From Virgibacillus litoralis (lineage in GTDB: Bacteria; Bacillota; Bacilli; Bacillales; Amphibacillaceae), in contig NZ_JAGGKK010000027.1 in NCBI RefSeq assembly GCF_017873675.1, positions 1 to 39,977 of the forward strand: DNA of 39,977 nt. The letters are read 5' to 3'. This document shows positions 28,831 through 36,788 of the stretch, piece after piece (positions within the stretch are counted from its first letter, which is position 1; each line of letters starts with the position of its first letter). A program made the position numbers and the translations under genes. The notes under the pieces were generated by a model, which searched no databases, was not told the origin of the DNA, and saw only the letters and a program-made list of their open reading frames with translations.

Positions 28831-29379
28831 TTAAGATAAGCGCGATAATTGATAATCATCTTCATAATCAAGAATGTTAAATAATTTCAGTCTTAACCCT
28901 GTAAATTCTCCTGGATAGAATAATACAATTGGTTTTTTATAGCCTTTACTTGATATAGCTTTTAATAACTGACTCGATCGCAGAAATGGATGTGCAGTCC
29001 CTACTCCCGTAATAAATATCAAATCCGCTTCTTCCGTTATATCTCTAAACTGTTGAATCATCGTATTACTTTCATTTAAGATTGGTTCGATAACATCATT
29101 TAAGCCACGTAACCCTTCTTCTTCTGCCACTTCATATAATTCTTCAAGTTCGTCTTCTTCAAAAAATGATAATAGAAATTCAAATAAATTCACTTCTTTG
29201 ATGTTAATCTTAGTTCGCTTCAACATATTTTTTATATAGACACGAACTTGCAACTCATCTTCTGGTGGATAGTCCAAAACAAAATGAGGAATATCGCTCC
29301 CAATACCTTTTGGTTGAGTGAATCCGTCCTGGTTAATTCTTTTTTCCATTTGTTCTAAACGCTCGTATGTCGACTTCAT
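28831..29379 (-). CDS. brxB: BREX protein BrxB (DUF1788)
   Basis: 182 residues, with the DUF1788 look: an N-terminal PHFVLDYPPEDELQVR, a middle EVNLFEFLLSFFE and a C-terminal DLIFITGVGTAHPFLRSSQL followed by PIVLFYPGEFTGLRLKLF. Its ATG overlaps the brxA stop by four bases (ATGA), so translation is coupled. BrxB is a small BREX component of unknown biochemical role, always next to brxA and brxC in type 1-like loci. Confidence 0.93.
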   Translation of the reverse strand: MKSTYERLEQMEKRINQDGFTQPKGIGSDIPHFVLDYPPEDELQVRVYIKNMLKRTKINIKEVNLFEFLLSFFEEDELEELYEVAEEEGLRGLNDVIEPILNESNTMIQQFRDITEEADLIFITGVGTAHPFLRSSQLLKAISSKGYKKPIVLFYPGEFTGLRLKLFNILDYEDDYQLSRLS

Positions 29380-29978
29380 GAATTATTCACCTTTTCTAAA
29401 ACTGAAAAAGAATATAACAGCGGAACGTTCTTTTCAGCGTATGTTTTTACATCCTGGCTTAGATGGATCGGTTTTATGATATATTTTGTCTGATCAACCT
29501 TTTCAATCATTCTTGCTTCTAAATAAAACATCAATAAAGAATTTATCAGGCGTTTAATGGTTTCAGGCCTCCACCCGTTAACCTTTTCACTGACATTGGC
29601 TTTATCTTCAAAGAAGTAATGAAAGTCGTTGCGATACAACAATTCCTGCTGTTCGTACTTATAGGCAATAATTTCCACATAAAATTCGAGTGGTATTCGG
29701 TAAGCTTGAAGAAACGAATACAACGTTAATGCCTTTCGATCATAATCATTAGCTCTTAAGAAATGCTGTTTCATTTCATCTTCAAGGACAGCTGCACGAT
29801 TGTACACCATATTAAATCTATTTTTAATGCTGAGAGGACTTCTCAATTGAAATAAGTTTTTCTCAGTAACTTCCTTTAATATTTCTTTTTTTGACTTATC
29901 TTGGAGCATAAGTTCAATAACTACTTCAATATCATTTTCTGACCATTTTTCTTTAGTAAACCCCGCTGAATATTCCAT
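29376..29978 (-). CDS. brxA: BREX protein BrxA (DUF1819)
   Basis: 200 residues starting YSAGFTKEKW, typical of DUF1819, with R/K-rich helices (LSIKNRFNMVYNRA) and a helical C-terminal half ending in the RMIEK region. BrxA proteins have a helical, winged-helix-like DNA-binding fold in solved structures. The gap to the preceding 81-residue gene is 21 bases and it overlaps brxB by four bases. Together with brxB this marks the start of the BREX core. Confidence 0.93.
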   Translation of the reverse strand: MEYSAGFTKEKWSENDIEVVIELMLQDKSKKEILKEVTEKNLFQLRSPLSIKNRFNMVYNRAAVLEDEMKQHFLRANDYDRKALTLYSFLQAYRIPLEFYVEIIAYKYEQQELLYRNDFHYFFEDKANVSEKVNGWRPETIKRLINSLLMFYLEARMIEKVDQTKYIIKPIHLSQDVKTYAEKNVPLLYSFSVLEKVNNS

Positions 29979-29999
29979 ATACTCTATCAGCCTACCTTT

Positions 30000-30245
30000 T
30001 TATCCGACATTAGTTTGTTTAATGACTTGATCGACAACTTCAAGTCGACGCTTTCCACATTGTTGACGAATAATGGTTGTATAATCCCCATTTTTAACAA
30101 GTTTGTTCGTATTCGTTATGTACAACTTTTGAATTAACTCCACCATTTTTGATTCATTAACCTCATCTTCCCAATATTTATCAATAACTAAGTTAATAGA
30201 CGCCGCTAAATCACGCTGTGTTTTTTGAAACAGTTTAACATCCAT
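30000..30245 (-). CDS. small protein leading the BREX operon
   Basis: 81 residues from ATG with AGGTGA about seven bases upstream. The sequence is helical, with DLAASINLVIDKYWEDEVNE and a lysine/arginine-rich C-terminal half (IIRQQCGKRRLEVVDQVIK). It ends 21 bases before brxA and comes first after the only promoter I can find, so it is part of the BREX transcript. It resembles, from memory only, the short TIGR04540-type proteins that accompany BREX loci in Firmicutes. Function unknown; DNA binding or regulation of the operon is a guess from size, charge and position. Confidence 0.75.
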   Translation of the reverse strand: MDVKLFQKTQRDLAASINLVIDKYWEDEVNESKMVELIQKLYITNTNKLVKNGDYTTIIRQQCGKRRLEVVDQVIKQTNVG

Positions 30246-30286
30246 AATGAAGTCACCTACTCTTACTTTTTTTATACTTTATCTTT

Positions 30287-30315
30287 ATTTTATATGTAGA
30301 TCTTTGGTAACACAA
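30287..30315 (-). promoter_or_regulatory. candidate sigma-A promoter of the BREX operon
   Basis: On the minus strand TTGTGT (30310-30315) and TAAAAT (30287-30292) are 17 bases apart, about 45 bases before the start of the first gene. No other good promoter is seen between here and brxC, so all BREX genes may be read from it. Confidence 0.5.
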
Positions 30316-30476
30316 TAGATTTGAAAAAATAGCTATATATTTTCTCTGACCACCATTAAATGTGAACAAAGGAGTATACCACCGTTGTGAATATATTATA
30401 TTTTAATAACCGCTATATATTACCATTTTCCCAAAGCCCCAATTGACAGAATAGGTCATATTTATTATATGCAAAA

Positions 30477-30500
30477 GGGTGCGCAAATTTCTGCACACCC
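30477..30500 (-). terminator. intrinsic terminator of the 58-residue gene
   Basis: GGGTGCGCA (30477-30485) and TGCACACCC (30492-30500) pair with one mismatch; on the minus strand TTTTGCATATAATAAA follows. It insulates the BREX promoter from the upstream gene. Confidence 0.6.
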
Positions 30501-30539
30501 AAAATCTTTGTAAATAGTCAGTTAAGACTAAGTCGTTCT

Positions 30540-30716
30540 CTACCAATTATTCTTTCGTATCCGATCGTCCATCAGAATTGCATACAAATATGCGGAGCTT
30601 GGAAATATTGAAGGGGGTTCCGTATTTTCTAACTTCATATAATTCAATGCCTCTTTAAATGTATTTTTCGATACAGAACGATTGGTCCTACTCAACTTAA
30701 TAAGATTGCCATTCAC
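30540..30716 (-). CDS. 58-residue protein of unknown function
   Basis: The GTG at 30716 has AGGAGG six bases upstream and gives MNGNLIKLSRTNRSVSKNTF and a further 38 residues. A longer reading from an ATG at 30776 (78 residues) lacks a ribosome site, so I prefer the shorter one. The N-terminal half is basic and serine/threonine rich; the C-terminal half contains PSSAYLYAILMDDRIRK. No domain recognised. The stop of a 24-codon upstream frame overlaps this GTG, which suggests translational coupling. It has its own terminator and stands just upstream of the BREX operon, so it could be a regulator, but nothing in the sequence proves this. Confidence 0.45.
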   Translation of the reverse strand: MNGNLIKLSRTNRSVSKNTFKEALNYMKLENTEPPSIFPSSAYLYAILMDDRIRKNNW

Positions 30717-30790
30717 TATTTCCCTCCTCTTATTTGAGTGAAATGTTGTCCTTCGCATTCCATTATTCGTGGCCATATCATTTCTATCAT
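30716..30790 (-). CDS. possible leader peptide coupled to the 58-residue gene
   Basis: An ATG at 30790 follows GGGAGGAG by about seven bases and opens a 24-codon frame, MIEMIWPRIMECEGQHFTQI plus four residues. Its TAG (30716-30718) overlaps the GTG of the next gene, and the next gene's ribosome site lies inside it. The signals are good, but such a short frame can arise by chance. Confidence 0.4.
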   Translation of the reverse strand: MIEMIWPRIMECEGQHFTQIRGGK

Positions 30791-31100
30791 TCAGTTTACT
30801 CCTCCCTGATTGGTAGGTCTGTCTTTTTAAAGATTCAGTTCTTCTAGACTTATATAGGCAACAGCGCTACCAGTACCAAATATACTAAGTAGTTTATCTT
30901 CATTATCTTGTAACTTTAATAGAACACTTTCTATTTCCAAAAGTAAAATTACAAATTATAGACAATAAACTGTTAAGTTAATTCCTGTTTTTATAAAAAA
31001 ATCAAATAACTATTACTTGTGTTTTCAAATAGATAGATTTCTGCTTATTTAAGCCCCCAAATTAGCACAAATATCCTAGATAGAAAATAAACAAGGAAAT
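30791..31100. other. gap without recognised gene
   Basis: It must contain the promoter of the leader/58-residue unit, but I see no clear -35/-10 pair. AT-rich, no coding frame with a ribosome site. Confidence 0.35.
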
Positions 31101-31127
31101 AGGCAGCCTAGTAAAATCAGGCTACCT
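31101..31127 (-). terminator. intrinsic terminator after the 457-residue HEPN-motif gene
   Basis: AGGCAGCCT (31101-31109) and AGGCTACCT (31119-31127) form nine pairs with one wobble; in the leftward direction ATTTCCTTGTTTATTTT follows. Confidence 0.55.
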
Positions 31128-31220
31128 TAAGTCAAAATAACGTATTATAACTACATATTGAAAGGAACTGGACGTATCTAGTTTCCATTGGTGTGGCACG
31201 AAAATATCCATCGCAATTTT

Positions 31221-32594
31221 TTAATTAAAATATAATGAATCTTTTCCAATTCTCATTATATATGAGTTTCCCTGCCTAAACTCATCAATTCGTTTTTCTA
31301 CAATACTTTTATCAGTTAAACTTAATTCCTTATGTAAATATATATTTATTAGATGCATAATATCATTTACCATCTCTACGCTAAATTCAAAAAGTCTTTT
31401 AGTAAATTGATGCATATTAAAAAGATAACCCCCCTCTAACTTTCCATCAAAACTAAGTTTCTTTTGAAATTCTCCATCTAACCTTTCAAAAGATTCAGCA
31501 TTCTCTTCAGGTATCCATAATAAATTAGGATTTTTTCCATTGGGTGAAGAGGAACCCATACCTTGTATATAATCCCTGTGTTGTAATGTATCTCGAATTT
31601 CATAAACTAAATTAATAAAAGTTTTTACTTTATTATCTAATAAATATCTAACCAATTCAGGGTTTTTTTGTATAACACGTATTAAAAGAGGATTATTTTC
31701 TTTATGATTATACACTCTTATAGATAATTCTTTATGATGTTTTAATTCAACATTGTGAAGACCTTTAATTACCCCAGCTATGTTCTCAAACGAGCCTGTT
31801 AGAAGCATTATATAGTAACCTAAGTGATACAAGGCTTCATCTTTTGTATCGTTGTTAGGTGTTTTGTAGGAATAAAATTCAATCTCATCTACGGATTTAC
31901 ATAGAAGATATAATCTATTAGTTAAGCTCGTAGAGTAGTTTTGCTTTAACACAGAAGTTTCTTCAGATACTTTCTTATAATAGAAACCCAATTCAAAAGC
32001 TTTTGTGAATTTACTCATTAATCTGTAGTTATTGTATACCATTTGACCTTTAATTAGGTGATTAAAGTGACTATAAAAAATTTGATGATGCACTAAAAGA
32101 ATACGTACTTCATCAAAAAATTGCTGGATTCCTACCTTTCTAATATTACCGTCTTTACGTTTTAAATATGGATCCTGCTTGTCCATTATAAAATAATCAG
32201 GCACTAGATGATTTATTGTTTGCATATCTGGTACACTAATTTGTCCACTTTCAAACATTTTGTCTTTCCAACAATCTAATTCGCCATTTAGTACTACTAA
32301 CTCATAATCCTTTGTAGAAAAAATTATCTTATTACCATTTACCTGCTTTTTTTCATATATTGGAATGGAAAAATTATGTTGCTCTAATATATTTCTAAAA
32401 TTATTATTCACATTGTTCAGTGGTAATAAAATTAAGTTGATGAAAGGTAAACGAGACAAATAGAATAACCTAGTTATTTCTGTTTCATATTCTTCAATAA
32501 AATCATTAAAAAATTGAGATTGAATAATGATTTCAATTTTGTTTGATTCATTGGGTAATCCTCTATCAAAAGGGTTATCTTTTTTTCTAAACAA
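31221..32594 (-). CDS. protein with RxxxxH (HEPN-like) motif
   Basis: The preferred start is TTG at 32594, about seven bases after AGGAGGTG, giving 457 residues beginning MFRKKDNPFDRGLPNES; an open frame extends 38 codons further up but without a ribosome site. The protein is helical, AT-rich in codons, and contains RDTLQH at 334-339 within a long helix (NLVYEIRDTLQHRDYI), matching the Rx4-6H motif of HEPN domains. A second run of helices covers 385-430. It might belong to a Cthe_2314-like HEPN family, but that is a weak guess. HEPN proteins are often RNases or nucleotidyltransferase partners in defence; no partner nucleotidyltransferase is seen next to it. Confidence 0.55.
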   Translation of the reverse strand: MFRKKDNPFDRGLPNESNKIEIIIQSQFFNDFIEEYETEITRLFYLSRLPFINLILLPLNNVNNNFRNILEQHNFSIPIYEKKQVNGNKIIFSTKDYELVVLNGELDCWKDKMFESGQISVPDMQTINHLVPDYFIMDKQDPYLKRKDGNIRKVGIQQFFDEVRILLVHHQIFYSHFNHLIKGQMVYNNYRLMSKFTKAFELGFYYKKVSEETSVLKQNYSTSLTNRLYLLCKSVDEIEFYSYKTPNNDTKDEALYHLGYYIMLLTGSFENIAGVIKGLHNVELKHHKELSIRVYNHKENNPLLIRVIQKNPELVRYLLDNKVKTFINLVYEIRDTLQHRDYIQGMGSSSPNGKNPNLLWIPEENAESFERLDGEFQKKLSFDGKLEGGYLFNMHQFTKRLFEFSVEMVNDIMHLINIYLHKELSLTDKSIVEKRIDEFRQGNSYIMRIGKDSLYFN

Positions 32595-32756
32595 AACTAT
32601 ACACCTCCTAATCAAACTGTTTTTTCTGATGTATTGTCCAATTTGTCCATACCGACAGCATCCATCCATAACCCAGAGTTTAAAATCAATCATGAGAATA
32701 AATAGCACTTAACTGTGTAAATAAATATAGAGGAAAGTAATGAAATACCAACTATC

Positions 32757-32786
32757 ACTTATGGAACGACATCAATCCATAAGTGT
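32757..32786 (-). terminator. perfect inverted repeat, likely terminator of the 333-residue gene
   Basis: CACTTATGGA (32757-32766) and TCCATAAGTG (32777-32786) pair perfectly across a ten-base loop, about 100 bases after the stop of the membrane-protein gene. The leftward flank ATAGTTGGTATTTC is only weakly U-rich, so it might instead be a protein-binding site. Confidence 0.4.
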
Positions 32787-32887
32787 CATTATAAACATGT
32801 CCCCAAGACCCTACTTATTTAAACGGTTCTGTCTTTATAAACTAACATAAAAATTTTCTGATTAAGTAAAAACACTTACATTTATAA

Positions 32888-33889
32888 TTAAGGTTTTACA
32901 ATAAATTTTTCTTCAGAAATCTCCATTTTTGACCCATTTTTTTCTATATCATTAACTATTCTTACTATCTTACTATTAGAAGATTTCTGATTAGAAATCT
33001 TTAATTCAATCTGATTATTTCCTTCTATGAGATATTTATCTAGATTCATTGAGTAATGATATTGGTGTTGTGACTTATCAATGTAGAGCTTTGTGTTTTC
33101 TGTACTGTTTTTTTCATAGACTTCTACCAAATCTTGACTGAACTCTGTGTGAGCGATATCAAGATTTGTTTCTTCCCCATTTTTTTCATTATATATTGTT
33201 ATTGCCATTTCCACATTCTCTATATTTTGTATGTTAGCATTTAAGATAACATTTTTATTATTTTTAAACTCCACTTCAACAATCTGATTTTGATTTAGTG
33301 AAACCAGAGAGATACAAATCCCAACAAATAATATTAAAACCCCAATGTATAACAAAAAATTATAAGGAGATATTTTTTCTTCGATTTTTTCTATTGTTGT
33401 AATAACCTTCTTAACATTTTCTTTTTTTACGAAAAGAGAAAGACAGAATAACAACGTAACCGATAAAGTACCTATTAATATTGAAATAATTAAGTGTGGC
33501 TTAGCAACTAATTCAATAATAATACTTAAAATCGCTATTCCAAATAATCCATTTATAATATATTTTATTGTTTTAAATATATCACCATATTTTATATCAG
33601 CATTTTTTTGAAGCTTTTCTTTATCTTCTATATTAATAAAAAATTGAAATGTTTTAAGTTCCGTATATACATAAATCAGAACTTTTATTGTTATTACTAG
33701 AATAACAGTAAGAGTAATTACTGATAGAACATATTCTATATTGATAATTGATTTAGTAAATGCTGTGGTAGAAAAAGTGCTAATCCATAAAGCAATAGCA
33801 CCTTTAAATAAAAACCACATACCTCCAAAAATAGTTAAAGTAATTATTAACCTTGTAGTTCTTTCAATATTATTTTTATCATTAGACAT
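32888..33889 (-). CDS. membrane protein with large C-terminal extramembrane domain
   Basis: 333 residues from ATG, with GGAAGGA seven bases upstream. Hydrophobic segments are near 13-36, 52-75, 113-130, 134-153 and 177-196. The last 135 residues are hydrophilic with alternating beta-like pattern (NVILNANIQNIENVEMAITI, NNQIELKIS), as in an immunoglobulin-like or carbohydrate-type sandwich. With five passes this domain would lie on the side opposite the N-terminus, probably outside. No motif recognised. It stands alone between two HEPN-motif genes and could be a membrane effector or an unrelated cargo gene. Confidence 0.5.
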   Translation of the reverse strand: MSNDKNNIERTTRLIITLTIFGGMWFLFKGAIALWISTFSTTAFTKSIINIEYVLSVITLTVILVITIKVLIYVYTELKTFQFFINIEDKEKLQKNADIKYGDIFKTIKYIINGLFGIAILSIIIELVAKPHLIISILIGTLSVTLLFCLSLFVKKENVKKVITTIEKIEEKISPYNFLLYIGVLILFVGICISLVSLNQNQIVEVEFKNNKNVILNANIQNIENVEMAITIYNEKNGEETNLDIAHTEFSQDLVEVYEKNSTENTKLYIDKSQHQYHYSMNLDKYLIEGNNQIELKISNQKSSNSKIVRIVNDIEKNGSKMEISEEKFIVKP

Positions 33890-34065
33890 ATTAAATTCCT
33901 TCCATTAATAAAACAGTCCATGTTTGGACGTCCTCTATATATTCCGTAATTTTTTGATGATTAATTTACGTTAGTGTACTAAAATTATTATTCTATCTTT
34001 TATATAATTCTACGAATATAAGGTTCATTTGAATTTCACTAGTTCTGTTATCTTAATCAAGTGGG

Positions 34066-34983
34066 CTATTCACTTTCAGAAATATAAGATACTGACGTTT
34101 CAATTTTTAAAGGTGGATTTACAATTCTATCAATTAATAAGTCGTTAGGGTACAATTTCTTAAGTAAATAAAAGATTGCACTTTCAATATCTTCAACATA
34201 TTTTATAGCTTTTTTATAATCAATTTCTTCATTTAATGGTCTATGAACTAATCTATTTCTTATCTCAATTCCTTTACTTAAAACCTTTAAGTCAGGGTAA
34301 CGCTCTCCAGAATATGATTCTAATATTACGCCATATAGCTTTGTTAAGGGGGGAGAAGGTAATTCTAATAAAATAGACTCTAAATCAGGCTTTAGTTTTA
34401 TTAGAAATTCTTTTATAGCCAGTTCAGCTGCTATAGTTGCCTCAATCCACATAAACCTTGGATTTTCTTCTTGCTTTGCTTTATGTAGATGGCGAAGACC
34501 AACAAAAGGTTCTATTTCTCCATCAAGGTTATGTTGAATTATCTTGGCAGTTTCTTTTGTTAAAGCAAGTGGAGTATATGAATGACCATTCGATATTATT
34601 TTTCTGATGTCACCAATGTTATCCCATTCGCCAGATAATTCCTTCCACTCTAATTTTTGAAGGTTTATAGTATGTTCCGAGAAGATATTCTCGTTTAAAG
34701 AATACCTAACTAAATCAATTACTTTATACGTATCATTTTCCATTCTTTCTAAGTAATCTATAAGTTCTTCTTTTAAATCTGTTGATAATCCAGAAAAACC
34801 TGAATCACTTTTAAGGTTATAAAATAACTCATCAGATATATTTACCTTATAAAAACAGCTAACTGTCCTATCTTCGTGTACTTGTATCTCCATAAACTCA
34901 TTATATGGCATTTTAAAATCAACAGTTTCTCTTACATGTAGCATCCCTATAATTCTAAAGTTGCTTTTTATAATTATTTCCAT
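34066..34983 (-). CDS. HEPN-motif protein next to rlmH
   Basis: 305 residues from ATG, preceded by GGGGG at a suitable distance. The C-terminal half carries RNRLVH at 242-247 in the context KGIEIRNRLVHRPLNEEIDY, then a helix SAIFYLLKKLYP: a good HEPN pattern, with the second helix following. The N-terminal 150 residues are mixed and unrecognised. This is the accessory gene nearest rlmH, separated by about 185 bases. RNase or RNA-binding function is inferred from the motif only. Confidence 0.6.
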   Translation of the reverse strand: MEIIIKSNFRIIGMLHVRETVDFKMPYNEFMEIQVHEDRTVSCFYKVNISDELFYNLKSDSGFSGLSTDLKEELIDYLERMENDTYKVIDLVRYSLNENIFSEHTINLQKLEWKELSGEWDNIGDIRKIISNGHSYTPLALTKETAKIIQHNLDGEIEPFVGLRHLHKAKQEENPRFMWIEATIAAELAIKEFLIKLKPDLESILLELPSPPLTKLYGVILESYSGERYPDLKVLSKGIEIRNRLVHRPLNEEIDYKKAIKYVEDIESAIFYLLKKLYPNDLLIDRIVNPPLKIETSVSYISESE

Positions 34984-35167
34984 TTAAAACTAACCCCCTA
35001 ACGGAATATATATAACTTTTAATTCACATATTCGCAAAAACAAAAATTTTAAGGACAAACCTAGATATTATAGTAAGAGCCACCTCTTTAGCTATTGCTT
35101 TATTATAACAAACTTAATTTTTCTAGTATCTTATTTGTTAATTTAAGAGTTAAATTTTGTTTGCCAG

Positions 35168-35185
35168 TCACTTATGATAAGGTTC
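35168..35185 (-). other. attachment-like sequence at the 3' end of rlmH
   Basis: The last codons of rlmH (GAACCTTATCATAAGTGA) resemble the SCC attachment core in staphylococcal rlmH (TATCATAA followed by the stop). Accessory DNA begins directly beyond it. A second copy was not found in the window, so the call is tentative. Confidence 0.3.
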
Positions 35186-35647
35186 CCCCCTATTTATCCT
35201 AAACCCCCGATAAATCTGCTCCAACAATATTAGGCGCATCATCTGGTGCGGGAATGTCATTTTGGAAAATGATAATGCGAGGTCACTCCGCTTCTGGACT
35301 TCATCACTGATGCCTAATGATCCGCCGATAATAAATGCAAGCTTACTTTTCCCGTATGTAGCAAGCTCGTCCATTTTGGCTGCGAGTTGTTCGGAGCTTA
35401 GCATTTTGCCATTGATTTCGAGCGTTATCACATGGGTATCCTGTTTGATGTTAGCGAGAATGCGTTCGCCTTCCTTTTGTTTTACTTCTATCATTTCAGC
35501 ATCGCTCATATTTTCAGGAGCTTTCTCATCGGCGACTTCGATAATTTGAACTTTTGCATATGTACTTAACCGTTTCAAGTATTCGTCAATGCCCTGCTTA
35601 ATGTATTTTTCCTTTAATTTTCCTACTGCGATAATTTTTATGTTCAT
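35168..35647 (-). CDS. rlmH: 23S rRNA pseudouridine-1915 N3-methyltransferase RlmH
   Basis: Starting at the ATG at 35647 ([15 protein letters not shown]) gives 159 residues, the standard length; an ATG three codons earlier lies too close to AAAGGA. The SPOUT-class features are present: [12 protein letters not shown] for AdoMet binding and the C-terminal [19 protein letters not shown]. It methylates N3 of pseudouridine 1915 in helix 69 of 23S rRNA. It lies 85 bases after the coiled-coil gene on the same strand. I see no terminator after it, in line with the downstream region being inserted DNA. Confidence 0.97.
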   Translation of the reverse strand: MNIKIIAVGKLKEKYIKQGIDEYLKRLSTYAKVQIIEVADEKAPENMSDAEMIEVKQKEGERILANIKQDTHVITLEINGKMLSSEQLAAKMDELATYGKSKLAFIIGGSLGISDEVQKRSDLALSFSKMTFPHQMMRLILLEQIYRGFRINRGEPYHK

Positions 35648-35732
35648 TGAAATCATTCCTTTATGGACTTCTTTTGTTTACATTGTATCAAAGAATGACG
35701 ATACCGTATTCCAGTATCGCCATTTCATTCAA

Positions 35733-36485
35733 TTAATCAGACTTCCTCTCTTCTTCTCTTTGTTTCGTCATGAAAAGGGACAGTGGTTGTTCTGATCCGG
35801 TCATCAATTTATAGACATATGTGGACGTAAGATTATAACTGTTTTCAATGCTTTCTGCTATATAGTTGGTTCGTTCGAAAAGAATGGATCGAAACTGATC
35901 AATTTGCCTTAAGGTTTTCTCCATCAGGGCTTCCTGATTTTCCAGTCGTTTTATAACTTTCTCCTGGTTATCGTCTTGGGTAGAAATCCTCTCCGACATC
36001 TGCTTGTTGAGATCATACAACTCATTCATGTGTGATGCGAGCGCCTGGCTTGAGCTTTCATATTTTCCTAATTGATCTACAATAGCTTGATTCGATTCAC
36101 CTAAGCGATTGACTTGTTCTGCAATCTCCTTATTTAGTAAACCACCGTTTTCCAAAATAGCTTGTAATTTTGCATTATTTCTATCTAACGTTTTCAGCCA
36201 TTGGACAGCCTGATTCTCGAAATTTTGGTGCTGAAGGTTACTTTCCTTTAATACTTCCAGCTGTTTGCCAACTTCCTGCCATCTGCCTGCTTGCGTATTA
36301 GTTTGCTGGTGGTATAACGATTTTAAGTCGCGGAAGGAATTGGATAATGATTTATTTAACTCTTTTTGTTCTTTTATCATCTCGGAGAAATAATCTACGC
36401 GAAAGTATCCCTGGTTCGGCTCCAGGATATCGCTGCCATTCATATAGACGTCTGGATGATCATTATTATTGATATATAATCCCAT
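35733..36485 (-). CDS. coiled-coil protein of unknown function
   Basis: 250 residues from ATG with AAGGAAGTGAG upstream. The N-terminal 30 residues are polar (MGLYINNNDHPDVYMNGSD), and from about 35 to 235 the sequence is almost continuous heptad-like helix rich in Q, E, N and L. No membrane segment or enzymatic motif. It is followed by rlmH after 85 bases and both may share a promoter. Function not recognised. Confidence 0.75.
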   Translation of the reverse strand: MGLYINNNDHPDVYMNGSDILEPNQGYFRVDYFSEMIKEQKELNKSLSNSFRDLKSLYHQQTNTQAGRWQEVGKQLEVLKESNLQHQNFENQAVQWLKTLDRNNAKLQAILENGGLLNKEIAEQVNRLGESNQAIVDQLGKYESSSQALASHMNELYDLNKQMSERISTQDDNQEKVIKRLENQEALMEKTLRQIDQFRSILFERTNYIAESIENSYNLTSTYVYKLMTGSEQPLSLFMTKQREEERKSD

Positions 36486-36599
36486 CGCTTGCTCACTTCC
36501 TTATTCATATTATTGTATTATCCTATGCGTATTATTAAAAGACGGGACAATAATCCAGATTGGGCAAGTTAAAAATGTTTCAGTATTTTTGCATGAATA

Positions 36600-36628
36600 T
36601 TGCGTTAATTCACTATATATAGTATATT
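36600..36628 (+). promoter_or_regulatory. promoter of the riboswitch-Spo0E unit
   Basis: TTGCGT (36600-36605) and TATATT (36623-36628) are 17 bases apart, putting the transcript start about 40 bases before the riboswitch. Confidence 0.55.
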
Positions 36629-36646
36629 GTGGGGAATATCTTTTAT

Positions 36647-36659
36647 AGTGTTAGTACCA
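36647..36659 (+). repeat. 13-bp inverted repeat, left arm
   Basis: AGTGTTAGTACCA is the exact reverse complement of 36997-37009. It lies just before the riboswitch. Confidence 0.7.
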
Positions 36660-36667
36660 TCACATCA

Positions 36668-36757
36668 TGTACGATAATGGCAAAATCATTGAAAGATGAT
36701 GACGCAAAGCTATAGGGGCTAAGTTGGGTTTTCCAATAAGTCAGCCAGCTTTCGAAT
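36668..36757 (+). ncRNA. c-di-GMP-I (GEMM) riboswitch
   Basis: The conserved blocks occur in order: GGCAAA (36679), a stem capped by TGAAAG, GACGCAAAGC (36701-36710), GGGGCTAAG (36715-36723) and GTCAGCCAG (36740-36748). GGCT/AGCC and TTGG/CCAA close the second arm. The guanine before GCAAA that pairs with the ligand in known members seems kept, which would favour c-di-GMP over cGAMP. No terminator separates it from the Spo0E-like gene; CTCCTT (36761-36766) could pair with the AAGGGG of the ribosome site, so control of translation is possible. Aptamer assignment is strong; ON or OFF behaviour is not known. Confidence 0.85.
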
Positions 36758-36788
36758 ACACTCCTTATTCCTGAAAGGGGGATGTGAT

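Noticed and set aside
30540-30776. 78-residue reading of the small gene upstream of BREX
   Set aside because: The ATG at 30776 has no ribosome site, whereas the in-frame GTG at 30716 has a well-spaced AGGAGG.
32787-32820. Third REP-like remnant (GTCCCC ... CGGTTCTGTC)
   Set aside because: The parts do not pair with each other and the similarity to the block at 801-852 is too short.
34984-35167. Recombinase or second attachment site for an SCC-like element
   Set aside because: No serine or tyrosine recombinase gene and no second rlmH-end sequence could be found in the window, so a defined mobile element is not called.
35262-35549. Open frames on the opposite strand of rlmH, brxC, pglZ and the helicases
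   Set aside because: They lie wholly inside well-identified genes, lack ribosome sites and show no protein-like features.
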